Below, piece by piece: positions 17,179 to 25,422 of a DNA stretch of 64,000 nt (positions are counted from its first letter, which is position 1; each line of letters opens with the position of its first letter). The position numbers and the translations under genes were made by a program. This DNA is from AP-15 sp963735445 (GTDB taxonomy: Bacteria; Pseudomonadota; Alphaproteobacteria; ATCC43930; CGMCC-115725). The notes below the pieces were generated by a model that had not been told where the DNA came from, did not search any database, and saw only the letters and a program-made list of their open reading frames with translations. The stretch lies in assembly GCA_963735445.1 (NCBI GenBank), contig CAVTLC010000045.1:1-64000 (forward strand). The letters run 5' to 3'.

Positions 17179-17397
17179 GTGACCCGCCCGCGCGCCGCTG
17201 ACGATTTTCCGGTGATCCGCGCCCGCATGGAGGAGTTGCGCCACGAGCGCATCCGCCCGCGCGCCGCCGATGACTTCCCTATAATTCGGTCACGCATGGA
17301 AGAACTGCGGCGCGAGCGCGCTCAGCTATTGGCCGAAGGATGCAGCGGTTCGGCGGTTCACCTAAGACCTTGTCATCGTGCCGTGAGGGGCGGATAG
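17179..17397 (+). CDS. small protein with a tandem 23-residue repeat
   Basis: GTG start with GGAGG four bases upstream. About 72 residues built from two copies of RPRAADDFPxIRxRMEELRxER (first residues about 3-24, second about 25-47), followed by AQLLAEG and a tail that may be out of frame. The DNA repeats in step (69-base unit, about 17184-17252 and 17253-17321) with many silent or conservative changes, so the duplication is not brand new. Single-copy proteins ending EELRRER are common small charged proteins in alphaproteobacteria; role unknown. Confidence 0.5.
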   Translation: MTRPRAADDFPVIRARMEELRHERIRPRAADDFPIIRSRMEELRRERAQLLAEGCSGSAVHLRPCHRAVRGG

Positions 17398-17426
17398 GTC
17401 GAAGCCCGAGCTACGGAAGCCGCCCC

Positions 17427-17540
17427 TTATGCATCAGCGACCGCGAGGCGCGCGCCGATCGTCAGGGCGGCCAACTGATAGACCGCATTGCGGACGGCGC
17501 GCCAATCCGCCAGCTCCTCGTCGTCGAGGCGTTCCGGCAT
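17427..17540 (-). CDS. 37-residue conserved-looking mini-protein
   Basis: Reads MPERLDDEELADWRAVRNAV followed by YQLAALTIGARLAVADA, then TAA. The amphipathic acidic head and hydrophobic tail look like the short LADWRAGRNAVYQLAALTIG proteins I recall from alphaproteobacterial genomes (memory, not checked). A GAGGAGG lies about 22 bases upstream, a little far; a nearer ATG after this site is out of frame, so one base may be missing. It is too short for usual gene callers. Function unknown. Confidence 0.5.
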   Translation of the reverse strand: MPERLDDEELADWRAVRNAVYQLAALTIGARLAVADA

Positions 17541-17667
17541 GCGTGGGTGCCATTCCGCTCCTCCTCGTTCGGTCAGGACGTGGACGCGGGGTTATCCCAT
17601 CTCTATGCAATCAGAACGCTGCGGCGTGCATGGGTATTGCCGAAAACGGGTCTCGGGGAGAGAGACA

Positions 17668-18547
17668 ATGAAGGCGCTGCTGACAGGGGGGTCCGGGGAT
17701 CTCGGCCAGACGCTCGTCCCCCGATTGCTCGTCAGGGGTGAGGCCGGTCATTCTCGATGTCCGCGCCCCTCGGGAGTTGAAACCGGGGGCGGTATTTATT
17801 CACGGGTCCGTTCTCGACCGGTCGCAGCTGCCGGAGATAGTTCGTGGCTGCGATTGCATCGTCCACATCGCCGCCTGGCACGGCATCCATGAGGATCGGG
17901 GCCAGAGAAATGCTTACGATTTCTTTGACCTGAATGTGCGTGGCACCTTCGAGGTGTTCGAAGCCGCCGCGTCGCTCGGCATCGACAAGATCGTCTTCAT
18001 TTCCACGACCAGTGTCTACCGGCCAGACACGCGGTACGGCAGCAGCAAGATCCTGGCCGAAGCGATCGCCGACGACTACAGAAAACACCGTGACATGAAC
18101 GTGATCACCCTTCGCCCGCGCGGCTTTATTCCTTATTGGAACCGCGAGGTGTACGCCAGTTACAGCGACTGGGCGCGATGGTTCTGGAAGGGAGCGGTAC
18201 ACATCGATGATGTTGCCGCAGCCGTTATCTTAAGCCTGGATCTGCTTTCACGGCGGCGCATCGAACAGCAGCTCGTTCTGACACTCGACAGCGCCTATCA
18301 ATACACCGACGCCGATCTTGCTGATTGGGATGCCGCGGGACCGGGTTCGACGTTCAGGAAATACTATCCCGAGTATTACGATCTCGCGGTCTCTTACGGT
18401 CTCGATCCGGCCTTAAAGCCGACCAGGCTCGATATTTCCGAGACTGTGCGCTGGCTGGGCTACAGACCGACATTTAGTCTGGCAAGCTTGTTGTCGGAAC
18501 TGGCGACCTACGGCGACAACGGCCCGCCGCGACTTACCCAGGCGTAA
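17668..18547 (+). pseudogene. NAD-dependent epimerase/dehydratase (one frame change)
   Basis: Extended SDR of about 290 residues. MKALLTGGSGDLGQTLVPRL gives the TGGxGxxG Rossmann motif. After a one-base change near 17737 the other frame continues RPVILDVRAPRELKPGAVFI and VHIAAWHG, then FISTTSVY with the catalytic Ser/Thr and YGSSK as the YxxxK pair. The sugar-nucleotide-binding side (HIDDVAAAVILSL) follows. All catalytic residues are present, so one indel is the only lesion. Substrate unknown. Its stop is 8 bases before the DNA ligase start, so the two may be co-transcribed. Confidence 0.75.
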
Positions 18548-18555
18548 AGAGGCGC

Positions 18556-19620
18556 ATGCCCCGGCGCACAAACCCCCTTCCCGCTCCCGGCATGGCGCGG
18601 CCGGCAAAAAACCGGGTCCGCGGTGAGGCCGCCGCCCTGCCGGAATGGATAAGGCCGCAACTGACGCAGCTCGTCAAAGAAGCGCCGGACGGCGACCAGT
18701 GGCTGCACGAAATCAAATATGACGGCTACCGCATGCATGCCCGGCTCGACCATGGCGAGGTGCGGCTGCTGACCCGCAACGGGCTTAACTGGACCGCCAA
18801 ATATCCGCAGATCGCCGCGGCGGTCGCGGCGCTGCCCGCGCGCCAGGCCTATCTCGACGGCGAACTGTGCGGCGTGCGCGCCGACGGCATCACCTCGTTC
18901 AGCATGATCCAGCTGGCGTCCGACGCCGGCAACGCCGCCGGCCTCGTGTTCTTCCTGTTCGATCTGCTGTACCTCGACGGCGAGGATCTCACCGCGCGTC
19001 CCTTGATCGACCGCAAGGAGCGGCTCGCCGGTTTGCTGCCGTCGACGGGATCGCCCTTGCACTTCAGCGATCACCAGATCGGGTTGGGGCCCGCCTTTTA
19101 CGAGCATGCCTGCGCCTTGAAGGTCGAAGGCATCGTCTCGAAACGCGCCGATGCGCCCTACATGCCCGGTAATCGCGGATTGTGGCTCAAGGTCAAATGT
19201 CTCAACCGCGAGGAATTCGTGGTGATCGGCTGGACCGATCCCGAAGGCGCGCGGCCATTTCTCGGCGCCTTGCTGCTCGGCTACTACGATTCCGGCGGAA
19301 GGCTGGTCTATGCCGGCCGCGCTGGCACCGGCATCAATGACCGCCGAGCTTGAACGGCTCTGGCGCCGGCTGCAGCCGCTGGAGACCGACAAAATGCCGC
19401 TCGATGTGCCGCCGCCATGCACCAGGCGGTTCGGGTCGGCACTGGTGCTCAGCCGCGTCCATTGGGTGTGGCCCGAATTGGTTGCCGAGGTCAAGTTTCT
19501 GACCTGGACCGACGACAATCTTTACGCCAGGTCGTTTATGAGGGTCTGCGCGAGGACAAGCCGGCTTCCGAGGTGCGCCGGCCGGTTCCGCGTCCGAAAG
19601 ATACCGTTCGGCAAAAATAA
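18556..19620 (+). pseudogene. ligD: ATP-dependent DNA ligase, LigD ligase domain (two frame changes)
   Basis: The ligase domain of bacterial non-homologous end joining. Nucleotidyltransferase motif I is EIKYDGYR with Lys54 as the adenylated residue; the other motifs are DGELC, FFLFDLLYLDG, KVEGIVSKRADAPY and WLKVKC. The OB-fold continues in shifted frames: MTAELERLWRRLQPLE after a +1 change near 19340, then VVYEGLREDKPASEV after a change near 19530 (one T too few at CTTTAC), ending at 19620. No polymerase or nuclease domain is attached on either side, so this is a stand-alone ligase module. Without repair it lacks the C-terminal OB part. The neighbour Ku gene supports the role. Confidence 0.8.
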
Positions 19621-19827
19621 TGGCCTGCGTGCATCCGCAATTCGCGATCCGCAGCGCCGGAAAAAGAGAGCGCCATGCAATAGCCGCTTCGTGTTGAACG
19701 GGAGCACCCGACGGGTTCAGCTTCGGACAGGGCGAGATCCGGTGCCACCCGATCGCGATCGCGATAAGGTCACGCCCAGCCGCGGCGATCGCCTGCCGCG
19801 GCAAGCCTCTCATGGAGCTTTGGTATT

Positions 19828-20388
19828 TTGCCGAAGACGCCGACCCGAAAGCTGAAGGTATTCCAGACACAGTTCGGCTTCTTTGACACGGTCCTGGCGG
19901 CGCCGAGCCAGGCCGCGGCGCTGCGCGCGTGGGGAACGCACCGAAATCTGTTTGCCACTGGAGACGCCAAGCTGGCGACGGACGAGGCAGCGATTGCCGC
20001 CGCCCTGGAGCACCCGGGGATTCCGCTGCGGCGCCCCGTGGGATCCAACGATCCCTTCGCGCTCGAGCCGACCGGCTTGCCCAAGATCCCGGATATGCCG
20101 AAGGCCACGCCCGCCTCGACAAGGCCACCGCCATCAAAGGCGAAGCCGAAAGCGGAACCCGTCCGAAGGCCGCCGGCCGATCGCTCCCGGCTCGATGCCG
20201 CCGAAGCGGCGCTCGGCGAACTCGACGACCGGCGCAAGCGGGAAGAGGCCGATCTGCGTCGCCAGCAGGAGGAACTCGACGCCAAGCGGACGGCCGCGCA
20301 GCAGAATTATGTCGATGCCCGCAAGAAGGCCACCGCAGCCGTGGTCGCTGCCCGAGAAGCCTACCGCAAAGCCGGTGGGACCGACTGA
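19828..20388 (+). CDS. Ku-neighbour coiled-coil protein of unknown function
   Basis: 186 residues starting at TTG 19828. The N-terminal half (KLKVFQTQFGFFDTVLAAPS, ALRAWGTHRNLFATG, AIAAALEHPGIPLRRPVG) looks like a small conserved globular domain. It is followed by a Pro/Lys-rich linker and a charged coiled coil (LDDRRKREEADLRRQQEELD). Proteins of this type are often next to Ku and LigD in alphaproteobacteria (from memory). It is convergent with Ku, with 4 bases between the stops. A part in end joining is a guess from context. Confidence 0.6.
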   Translation: MPKTPTRKLKVFQTQFGFFDTVLAAPSQAAALRAWGTHRNLFATGDAKLATDEAAIAAALEHPGIPLRRPVGSNDPFALEPTGLPKIPDMPKATPASTRPPPSKAKPKAEPVRRPPADRSRLDAAEAALGELDDRRKREEADLRRQQEELDAKRTAAQQNYVDARKKATAAVVAAREAYRKAGGTD

Positions 20389-20392
20389 TACT

Positions 20393-21247
20393 TTAGCTGG
20401 CCTTCCGCGCCTTGGGTTTTGCCGGTTTCCTGGCGGCGGGTTTCGGTTTGCGGGCCGGCTTGTTGTTCTCCTTATCCTTGCCCGCCAAACTCGCGCGTAA
20501 CGCCGCCATCAGGTCCACCACGTTGCTGGTCTTGCCCTCGTCGACTTCGGTCACCTTGCGGCCCTTTTGCTTGTCGGCGATCAGCGTTTTCAGCGCCTGT
20601 TCGTAACGGTCGACGAACTGACTGGGATCGAAGGGTCCTTCACGTTGATCGATGATCTTTTCCGCGATGGCGATCATCTCGGGATCAGGCTTGGCGTCCG
20701 CGATCGAATCGAAAATCTCGTCGGGCTTCCGGACCTCGGCGTCCGAGCGGATCGTGTAGGCCAGGATCCCCTTGCCGCGGGGTTCGAGGGCCAGTATCCG
20801 CTCGCGGGTGGCAAGGACGACGCGTCCGAGAGCGATCTGCCCCGACTTTTCCATGGCGGCGCGGATCACGCTGAAAGCTTCCTGGGCCATCTCGCCGTCG
20901 GGTGCGAGAAAGTAGGGATGATCCCAGTAGATCCGGTCGATTTCGGCCTCGGGAACGAAGCGATCGATGTCGATCGTCTTGGTGCTCTCCAGCTTGACCG
21001 ATTTGATCTCCTCGTCGGTCAGGATGATGTATTCGCCCTTGGATATTTCGTAGCCCTTCACCAGTTCCGAGCGATCGACCGGCCCCGTGTCCGGATCCGT
21101 GGTGATCATCTTGATGCGGTTGTTGGTCGCCGGATTGATCAAGTGAAAATGGACATCGCCGCCGGGGTTCGTCGCGGTGTAGAGCGCGACCGGGCAGGTC
21201 ACGAGGGAGAGCTTGAGGTGACCTTGCCAGCTCGGACGGTAGGCCAT
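20393..21247 (-). CDS. ku: non-homologous end-joining protein Ku
   Basis: 284 residues from ATG 21247 (MAYRPSWQGHLKLSLVTCPV). The typical bacterial Ku core has GHLKLSLVTCPVALY, INPATNNRIKM, LVKGYEISKGEYIILTDEE, and TIDIDRFVPEAEIDRIYWDHPYFLAP in two pieces, ending in a Lys/Pro-rich tail (KPARKPKPAARKPAKPKARK) that contacts DNA. Ku dimers ring broken DNA ends and recruit LigD. The family length and lack of frame damage suggest it is active. An upstream extension to 21307 is possible but lacks a start motif. Confidence 0.95.
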   Translation of the reverse strand: MAYRPSWQGHLKLSLVTCPVALYTATNPGGDVHFHLINPATNNRIKMITTDPDTGPVDRSELVKGYEISKGEYIILTDEEIKSVKLESTKTIDIDRFVPEAEIDRIYWDHPYFLAPDGEMAQEAFSVIRAAMEKSGQIALGRVVLATRERILALEPRGKGILAYTIRSDAEVRKPDEIFDSIADAKPDPEMIAIAEKIIDQREGPFDPSQFVDRYEQALKTLIADKQKGRKVTEVDEGKTSNVVDLMAALRASLAGKDKENNKPARKPKPAARKPAKPKARKAS

Positions 21248-21329
21248 GTCGAGATCCTTTTGCGGATTAGACGCGCTTACGGCCTCGGCTAACGTCTCTA
21301 GGCACAAGGCATTCGAGGCCGGACGCCGA

Positions 21330-21566
21330 TCAGCCGCACGACGTTGTGTCGCCCGTTTCGAGGTCGATTATGAAACAGTGCTCGTGCCCGCTGGATACCT
21401 CGCGCACGACCACACGGATCTCATGATCCTCGTCCGCAGCGTAGGGGTGGTGTTCGAGGTAGGTCACAGCAGCGGCCTCGAAGCTCGTCGCCGTCACGTG
21501 CCGCGCATGATGGCTGTCGATATGACTGGCGTGCACCCGGAATTCTCGCGCAGGGACGTTCGGCAT
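21330..21566 (-). CDS. small conserved-looking protein (possibly DUF5961-like)
   Basis: 78 residues, MPNVPAREFRVHASHIDSHH followed later by SFEAAAVTYLEHHP and VVVREVSSGHEHCFIIDLET, ending DTTSCG. The alternating beta pattern and SFEAAA..Y.E / V.V.D..SG..QCF.VD layout resemble small single-domain proteins I recall as DUF5961, but this is from memory. His- and Glu-rich, with no signal peptide. Divergent from the single-helix membrane protein at 21720. Confidence 0.5.
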   Translation of the reverse strand: MPNVPAREFRVHASHIDSHHARHVTATSFEAAAVTYLEHHPYAADEDHEIRVVVREVSSGHEHCFIIDLETGDTTSCG

Positions 21567-21719
21567 GACCGGCAAACGCGATAGGACGCGAGAGGGTTCA
21601 ACCGCCCCGGTCGGCGCTCGCCGACCGAACACACTGACCTGACAAGTAGGCCGAGACACCGGACCCGCATCCGCACATGATCGGCCGGATGGGTGAAACG
21701 CTGCCGCGCGAGTTTGCAA

Positions 21720-22277
21720 ATGATCAGTGCGCTCTACGATTTCTGCCGGGATCAAGGGGCCATTATCGGGGGATTGCTGGCGTTGGCGGCGGGCTACCTG
21801 GTCTTCCTCGGCACAACGCGCGCGGCCGCCCGGCAGGTCGCGGCGCTCACGGCGCAAACCGAAGCCTTGCGGCAGCAAAACCGCCATCTCCGGAGCGAAG
21901 GCCAACAACGCCAGGAGCGCGACCGCATCATTGCCACCAAGCTTGTCGCCAGCGTCCTCGCCCTCATCAGAAATGATGTCGACCACCTCAAACAGCTGCT
22001 CGACCAGCCGCGCTATGCCGGCACCAACAGGATCGTCCCGGCGAATTATCGGCAACTGATCTATAAGCCGCCGCTGAGCATCGTTTGGGACGACCTCGGC
22101 ATGTGCAGCGCTGAGACTATTGGGAATTACCTGCAGCTCGATGCCCGTTTATCGGAATTCGCGCGAACCCAGGTTTATGCCGTCGACATTATGCAAACTG
22201 AACTGCAGGCGATTGGGAATATTCTCGCACTTCTGGAGCGGGACCTGCACACCATGACGACTGCAACGGTTGAATAG
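21720..22277 (+). CDS. single-pass membrane protein with coiled coil
   Basis: 185 residues from ATG 21720. One N-terminal membrane helix (GAIIGGLLALAAGYLVFLGT) is followed by a coiled coil (RQVAALTAQTEALRQQNRHL) and a helical C-terminal domain with Cys and several aromatic residues. I do not recognise the family; similar short helix-plus-coil proteins are scattered through alphaproteobacterial genomes. No operon partner is near. A 190-base interval without signal follows. Confidence 0.6.
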   Translation: MISALYDFCRDQGAIIGGLLALAAGYLVFLGTTRAAARQVAALTAQTEALRQQNRHLRSEGQQRQERDRIIATKLVASVLALIRNDVDHLKQLLDQPRYAGTNRIVPANYRQLIYKPPLSIVWDDLGMCSAETIGNYLQLDARLSEFARTQVYAVDIMQTELQAIGNILALLERDLHTMTTATVE

Positions 22278-22463
22278 TCGGCTACAAGCTTGACTATTCT
22301 GCCTCTTTGGCAGTCCATCCTAGCTCCACCGCCCTTGCTGCAGTATGGCGCTGTGCTCAGCAACCTCCTCTCGAAGGGTTGTAACGAAGGCGTAAACTGG
22401 GACGGACCTTTGACGCTACCATGCTAGGCACTCAGCCATTAGTGGGAGGCTTACCTGCGCACT

Positions 22464-22754
22464 GTGGTTCTTCGGTTGTCTCAGTCGGCCGACTTCTCAA
22501 TCACGATCAACAAAATGAGGTCTTGGGTCGATGCTCATGGCTGCTCTTCGTTCAGGCTCAAAAACCATCAACAATCGGACACTGTTCTCGTTAAGGTTGA
22601 GTTCACAAAGGGCCGGGATGCCGACGCCTTCAAATCGCGCTTTGATCCAGATGACAGCTACGTCGGGCACGCCAGTTTCCGGCAGCGAGGTTGCCGATTC
22701 GCCGCAAGGCGCCCGCGCCGGGTTGGGGTGGGAGAAAGGCGTCGAGAGGCATGA
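22464..22754 (+). CDS. small hypothetical protein, possibly shortened
   Basis: GTG start. About 65 residues look real: LRLSQSADFSITINKMRSWV, then SFRLKNHQQSDTVLVKVEFT and DADAFKSRFD, the alternating pattern of a small alpha/beta protein. After SRFDP the frame becomes Arg/Gly-rich to its stop at 22754 and is probably not native, so the true end may lie near 22665. Function unknown. Confidence 0.45.
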   Translation: MVLRLSQSADFSITINKMRSWVDAHGCSSFRLKNHQQSDTVLVKVEFTKGRDADAFKSRFDPDDSYVGHASFRQRGCRFAARRPRRVGVGERRREA

Positions 22755-22890
22755 ACGGCTCCGGGCGTTGCGTCCCGGCAACCTGCCCCTGCATGAAGGG
22801 CGATGCTACGGTCCCGGCCGAAGCAAGAAAACCGTGACCGCGCTACTTTGGCGGGGAACAGCGCGGCACAAAGGAGCAGGACGGGACGCC

Positions 22891-23140
22891 ATGGTCAGCA
22901 TCACAGCCCTTGTGGAAACCCCGGCACTCGTAGCGACCCGGTGCGCGCCAACATGCTTGCAGCGCTGATGGACGGACGCGCCCTGACCACGGCCGAGCTC
23001 GCGCGGGCGGCGTCCGTCGCGCCGCAGACCGCTAGCGGGCACCTGGCCCGCCTGACCGCCGCCGGGCTGCTGGCTGTTGAGAAGCAAGGACGGCACCGCT
23101 ATCACCGCCTGGCCTCGCCCGGCGCGCCCTGCCGCATCCC
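22891..23140 (+). pseudogene. ArsR-family winged-helix regulator, frameshifted and truncated
   Basis: An ATG at 22891 behind AGGAG gives MVSITALVETPALVA. One base later the frame must move (GTAGCGACC for expected GTAGGCGACC) to give DPVRANMLAALMDGRALTTA, AELARAASVAPQTASGHLAR, LTAAGLLAVEKQGRHRYHRL and ASP. This is the DNA-binding part of an ArsR/SmtB repressor. The C-terminal half is lost after ASPGAPC near 23135. The lesion is a single G lost from GG. Its target is unknown. Confidence 0.65.
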
Positions 23141-23400
23141 CTGTCCTAATCAGCGCCTTCCCATCCGGAACGGCGTGATCCATTTAAGACTTCATTTCCG
23201 AAATAATCTGTTTATCAATGAATGTAATATGAAAATCGAGACCGCTCTTGTCTGTTCGTGGCCGGAACAGCGCGCGATCATTCTGCAGCTCTCGGTATAT
23301 TTCCTAATGTTCTCAGGGACCTGCTTGCCGCCCACAGGCACGCCCAACGACCGAGCCATATATCCTGAACCCGGCCGTCGACGGCGAACTCGCAGCAACC

Positions 23401-23926
23401 ATGGCACGATTCAGAAACACCTTTGAGGCGGACGTCGACGCCGTCAAAACAGAACCTCGCGCAATGGCTCGACGGGAACCCCTCGAACACCCGCGCGACG
23501 GGGATCGCGCTTCTCGAAACCACCCTCGACCGCTATCTCGCCGAGCGCACGTCCGAGGCGTCCGATCTCGCCACGGCCGCCGCCGACGCGACTGATATGG
23601 TTCAGGCGGTCCTTCGCCGCGCCGTGCGGAGACGGCGGCTCGCCCTTCACCTGAAAGCGTCGCGCCGGTCGCGCGCATCCGTCATCCAGATCACTGACCA
23701 GGAACTGGCCAATCGCCTGACCGAAATTTTGAACCTGCTCGACCTGGTTGCGGAGCCGCTGCCCCAAGACGCCGCCCTGCGCCAGTTCATCGACGGTGCC
23801 GCCGATCCTTTGGGCTCGGGCCCGCGACGTTCCCTCATCCCCGCCCGATCCCGAACCTTCACGGCCGCCCCCCGCGCCTTTCGAATTCGAGGAGTGGTGA
23901 TGGTCAACCGCGATCAACCCCAATGA
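23401..23926 (+). CDS. ORF of unknown function, probably damaged
   Basis: The frame from 23423 reads QNLAQWLDGNPSNTRATGIA, LLETTLDRYLAERTSEASDL and later TDQELANRLTEILNLLDLVA. The amino-acid mix is protein-like for about 130 residues, but the end is Arg/Pro-rich. A plausible start (ATG 23401, MARFRNTFEADVDA) is in another frame, so a frame change near 23440 is likely. I do not recognise it. It lies just before a recombinase remnant and could belong to the same mobile element. Confidence 0.3.
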
Positions 23927-24005
23927 AAACAGTCGAACTTTCCTCCAATATGGGCGGCTCAGGCAAGCAGACCGCATCGCTCGCTTCCGGTGCCGGCGAG
24001 GACTT

Positions 24006-24685
24006 CTCTGCCGATTACCCCAGAGCCTGCTCGTCGGCTTGCTGTTCGACAGCTGGGGCCAGCGCCTGACTACGACCCACGCGGTCAAGAACGGCCGACG
24101 CCACCGCTATTACGTGTCCTGCTCGCTGATCACCGGCGCGCGGGCCGATGCCGCCGCTGGGCTGCGTTTCCCGGCAGCGGAGATCGAGCAGATCGTCACC
24201 AACCGCATATATGTCGCGATGAAGTGATCATTCATCTGCACCCACGCCGGCTTGCAGCATTGCTCGACGATCGCCTCACCGCAGCCAACGCGGATTCGGC
24301 GACTGATGAGCCAACGGTGCCGCTGTCTCACCAGGTAAAGCTGCGCCGCGCGGGCAAGGAAGTCCGGATGGTGATCGACCATACCGATCCGTTCGCACCC
24401 GCAAAACTCGATCCCAGCCTGATCAAAGCGATCGTTAACGCCTACGGTTTTAATGAAAAGCTGCTGCGCGGCGGGGTCAGCAAGTTCGCCGATCTGGCCA
24501 AGAGCGAGAAATTGCACCGATCCTATTACAGCCAAATTCTCCGCCTCGCATACTTGGCGCCCGACATTACTACCGCCATTCTCGACGGACGACAGCCCCC
24601 GGGTCTGACCGCGACGATGCTGATCGAGCACCCGCATCTGCCGCTGAGCTGGCTGGAGCAGCGAGCCGCGCTCGGCTTCGCTTAA
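24006..24685 (+). pseudogene. serine recombinase, C-terminal part only
   Basis: The frame at 24006 reads PQSLLVGLLFDSWGQRLTTT and KNGRRHRYYVSCSLITGARA; after a one-base change near 24225 it reads EVIIHLHPRRLAALLDDRLT, later SYYSQILRLAYLAPDITTAI and LDGRQPPGLTA. The first block is the recombinase/zinc-ribbon region and the second the C-terminal helices typical of large serine recombinases of integrated elements. The catalytic serine domain (about 300 residues) is absent. Together with the adjacent tRNA gene it suggests an old integrated element. Not functional. Confidence 0.7.
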
Positions 24686-24969
24686 GCCGAGGTCCTGATC
24701 CGCTTACCTCACGGCCCCGTTCGGGCCGTTCGCGTTTGCGGCAATCCCGAGCCCCTAGTCGCGACCTCGCGCCGATGCACATCCGCGAAGTTCCGCCGGT
24801 GCATCTATGCCCGACAGAGAAAGTTTCGCGGCATCCCCCGCTCTGTTGTCGGCTTGTCGTCTCTCGACTCGCCGAGCCAACCCGGCCCCGCCGCAAAGGC
24901 CCGGAAAACGCGGCGTTTTCTGCCGCACTTTAGCCGGTCTCTCGAATAACCGAATGCAGTAGAGAAGAC

Positions 24970-25044
24970 TGGCTGGGGGACTAGGATTTCGAACCTAGAC
25001 TGGCGGAGTCAGAGTTCGCTGTCCTACCGTTAGACGATCCCCCA
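24970..25044 (-). tRNA. tRNA-Gln (anticodon CTG)
   Basis: On the minus strand the gene starts TGGGGGATC at 25044 and ends with encoded CCA at 24970. The acceptor stem TGGGGGA/TCCCCCA pairs fully. The anticodon loop CTCTGAC gives CTG (Gln). Two oddities: the T-loop reads TTCGAAAT, eight bases where seven (TTCGAAT) are standard, and the anticodon stem GCGAA/TCCGC has one A-C mismatch. Either the gene is damaged or one A was added by sequencing. A recombinase remnant lies about 290 bases away on its 3' side. Confidence 0.85.
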
Positions 25045-25422
25045 AGCGAGTGCGAGGCGAGCTTCGTACAGTCAGCGTAGAGCAGCAAATAGCACAAGCG
25101 TGCATGCATGGATAGGGAATGGTTCGGGTGCCGACTTGGCGCAATTAACCTGCAATTGGGGCTGCAAATTGGGGCCGCGGGTGTCACCGCTAAGTCTAGG
25201 CAACTCGCCGGTCTCGGCTAGTGATCGCGTGCGGGTCGACTTGCGCTCGGGTGAATGCGGTCTCGAGGCGCCTCAAGCAACGGCGCGACGCCCTCGCGTT
25301 CCGGACCCCTCTGCCCCCGCCTTTGGGGAAATCGCAACAAGCCACGGTATCTGAAGGGTTTTGAATTCAATCTCGCCTGCGCTACGATAACCGGTCGAGT
25401 TTATGGGAATGGTTTGCCGGCC
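25045..25422. other. no gene recognised between tRNA-Gln and ppx
   Basis: About 380 bases. The exopolyphosphatase frame is open leftward to 25255, but the residues before about 25420 (GASSNGATPSRSGPLCPRLW) are not family-like. The interval presumably carries the promoters of the tRNA and of ppx. I see no convincing -35/-10 pair. Confidence 0.4.

Noticed and set aside
17184..17321. Two 69-base units considered as the start of a CRISPR-like array
   Set aside because: Only two diverged copies with no spacers, in coding phase; this is a protein repeat. No CRISPR array was found anywhere in the window.
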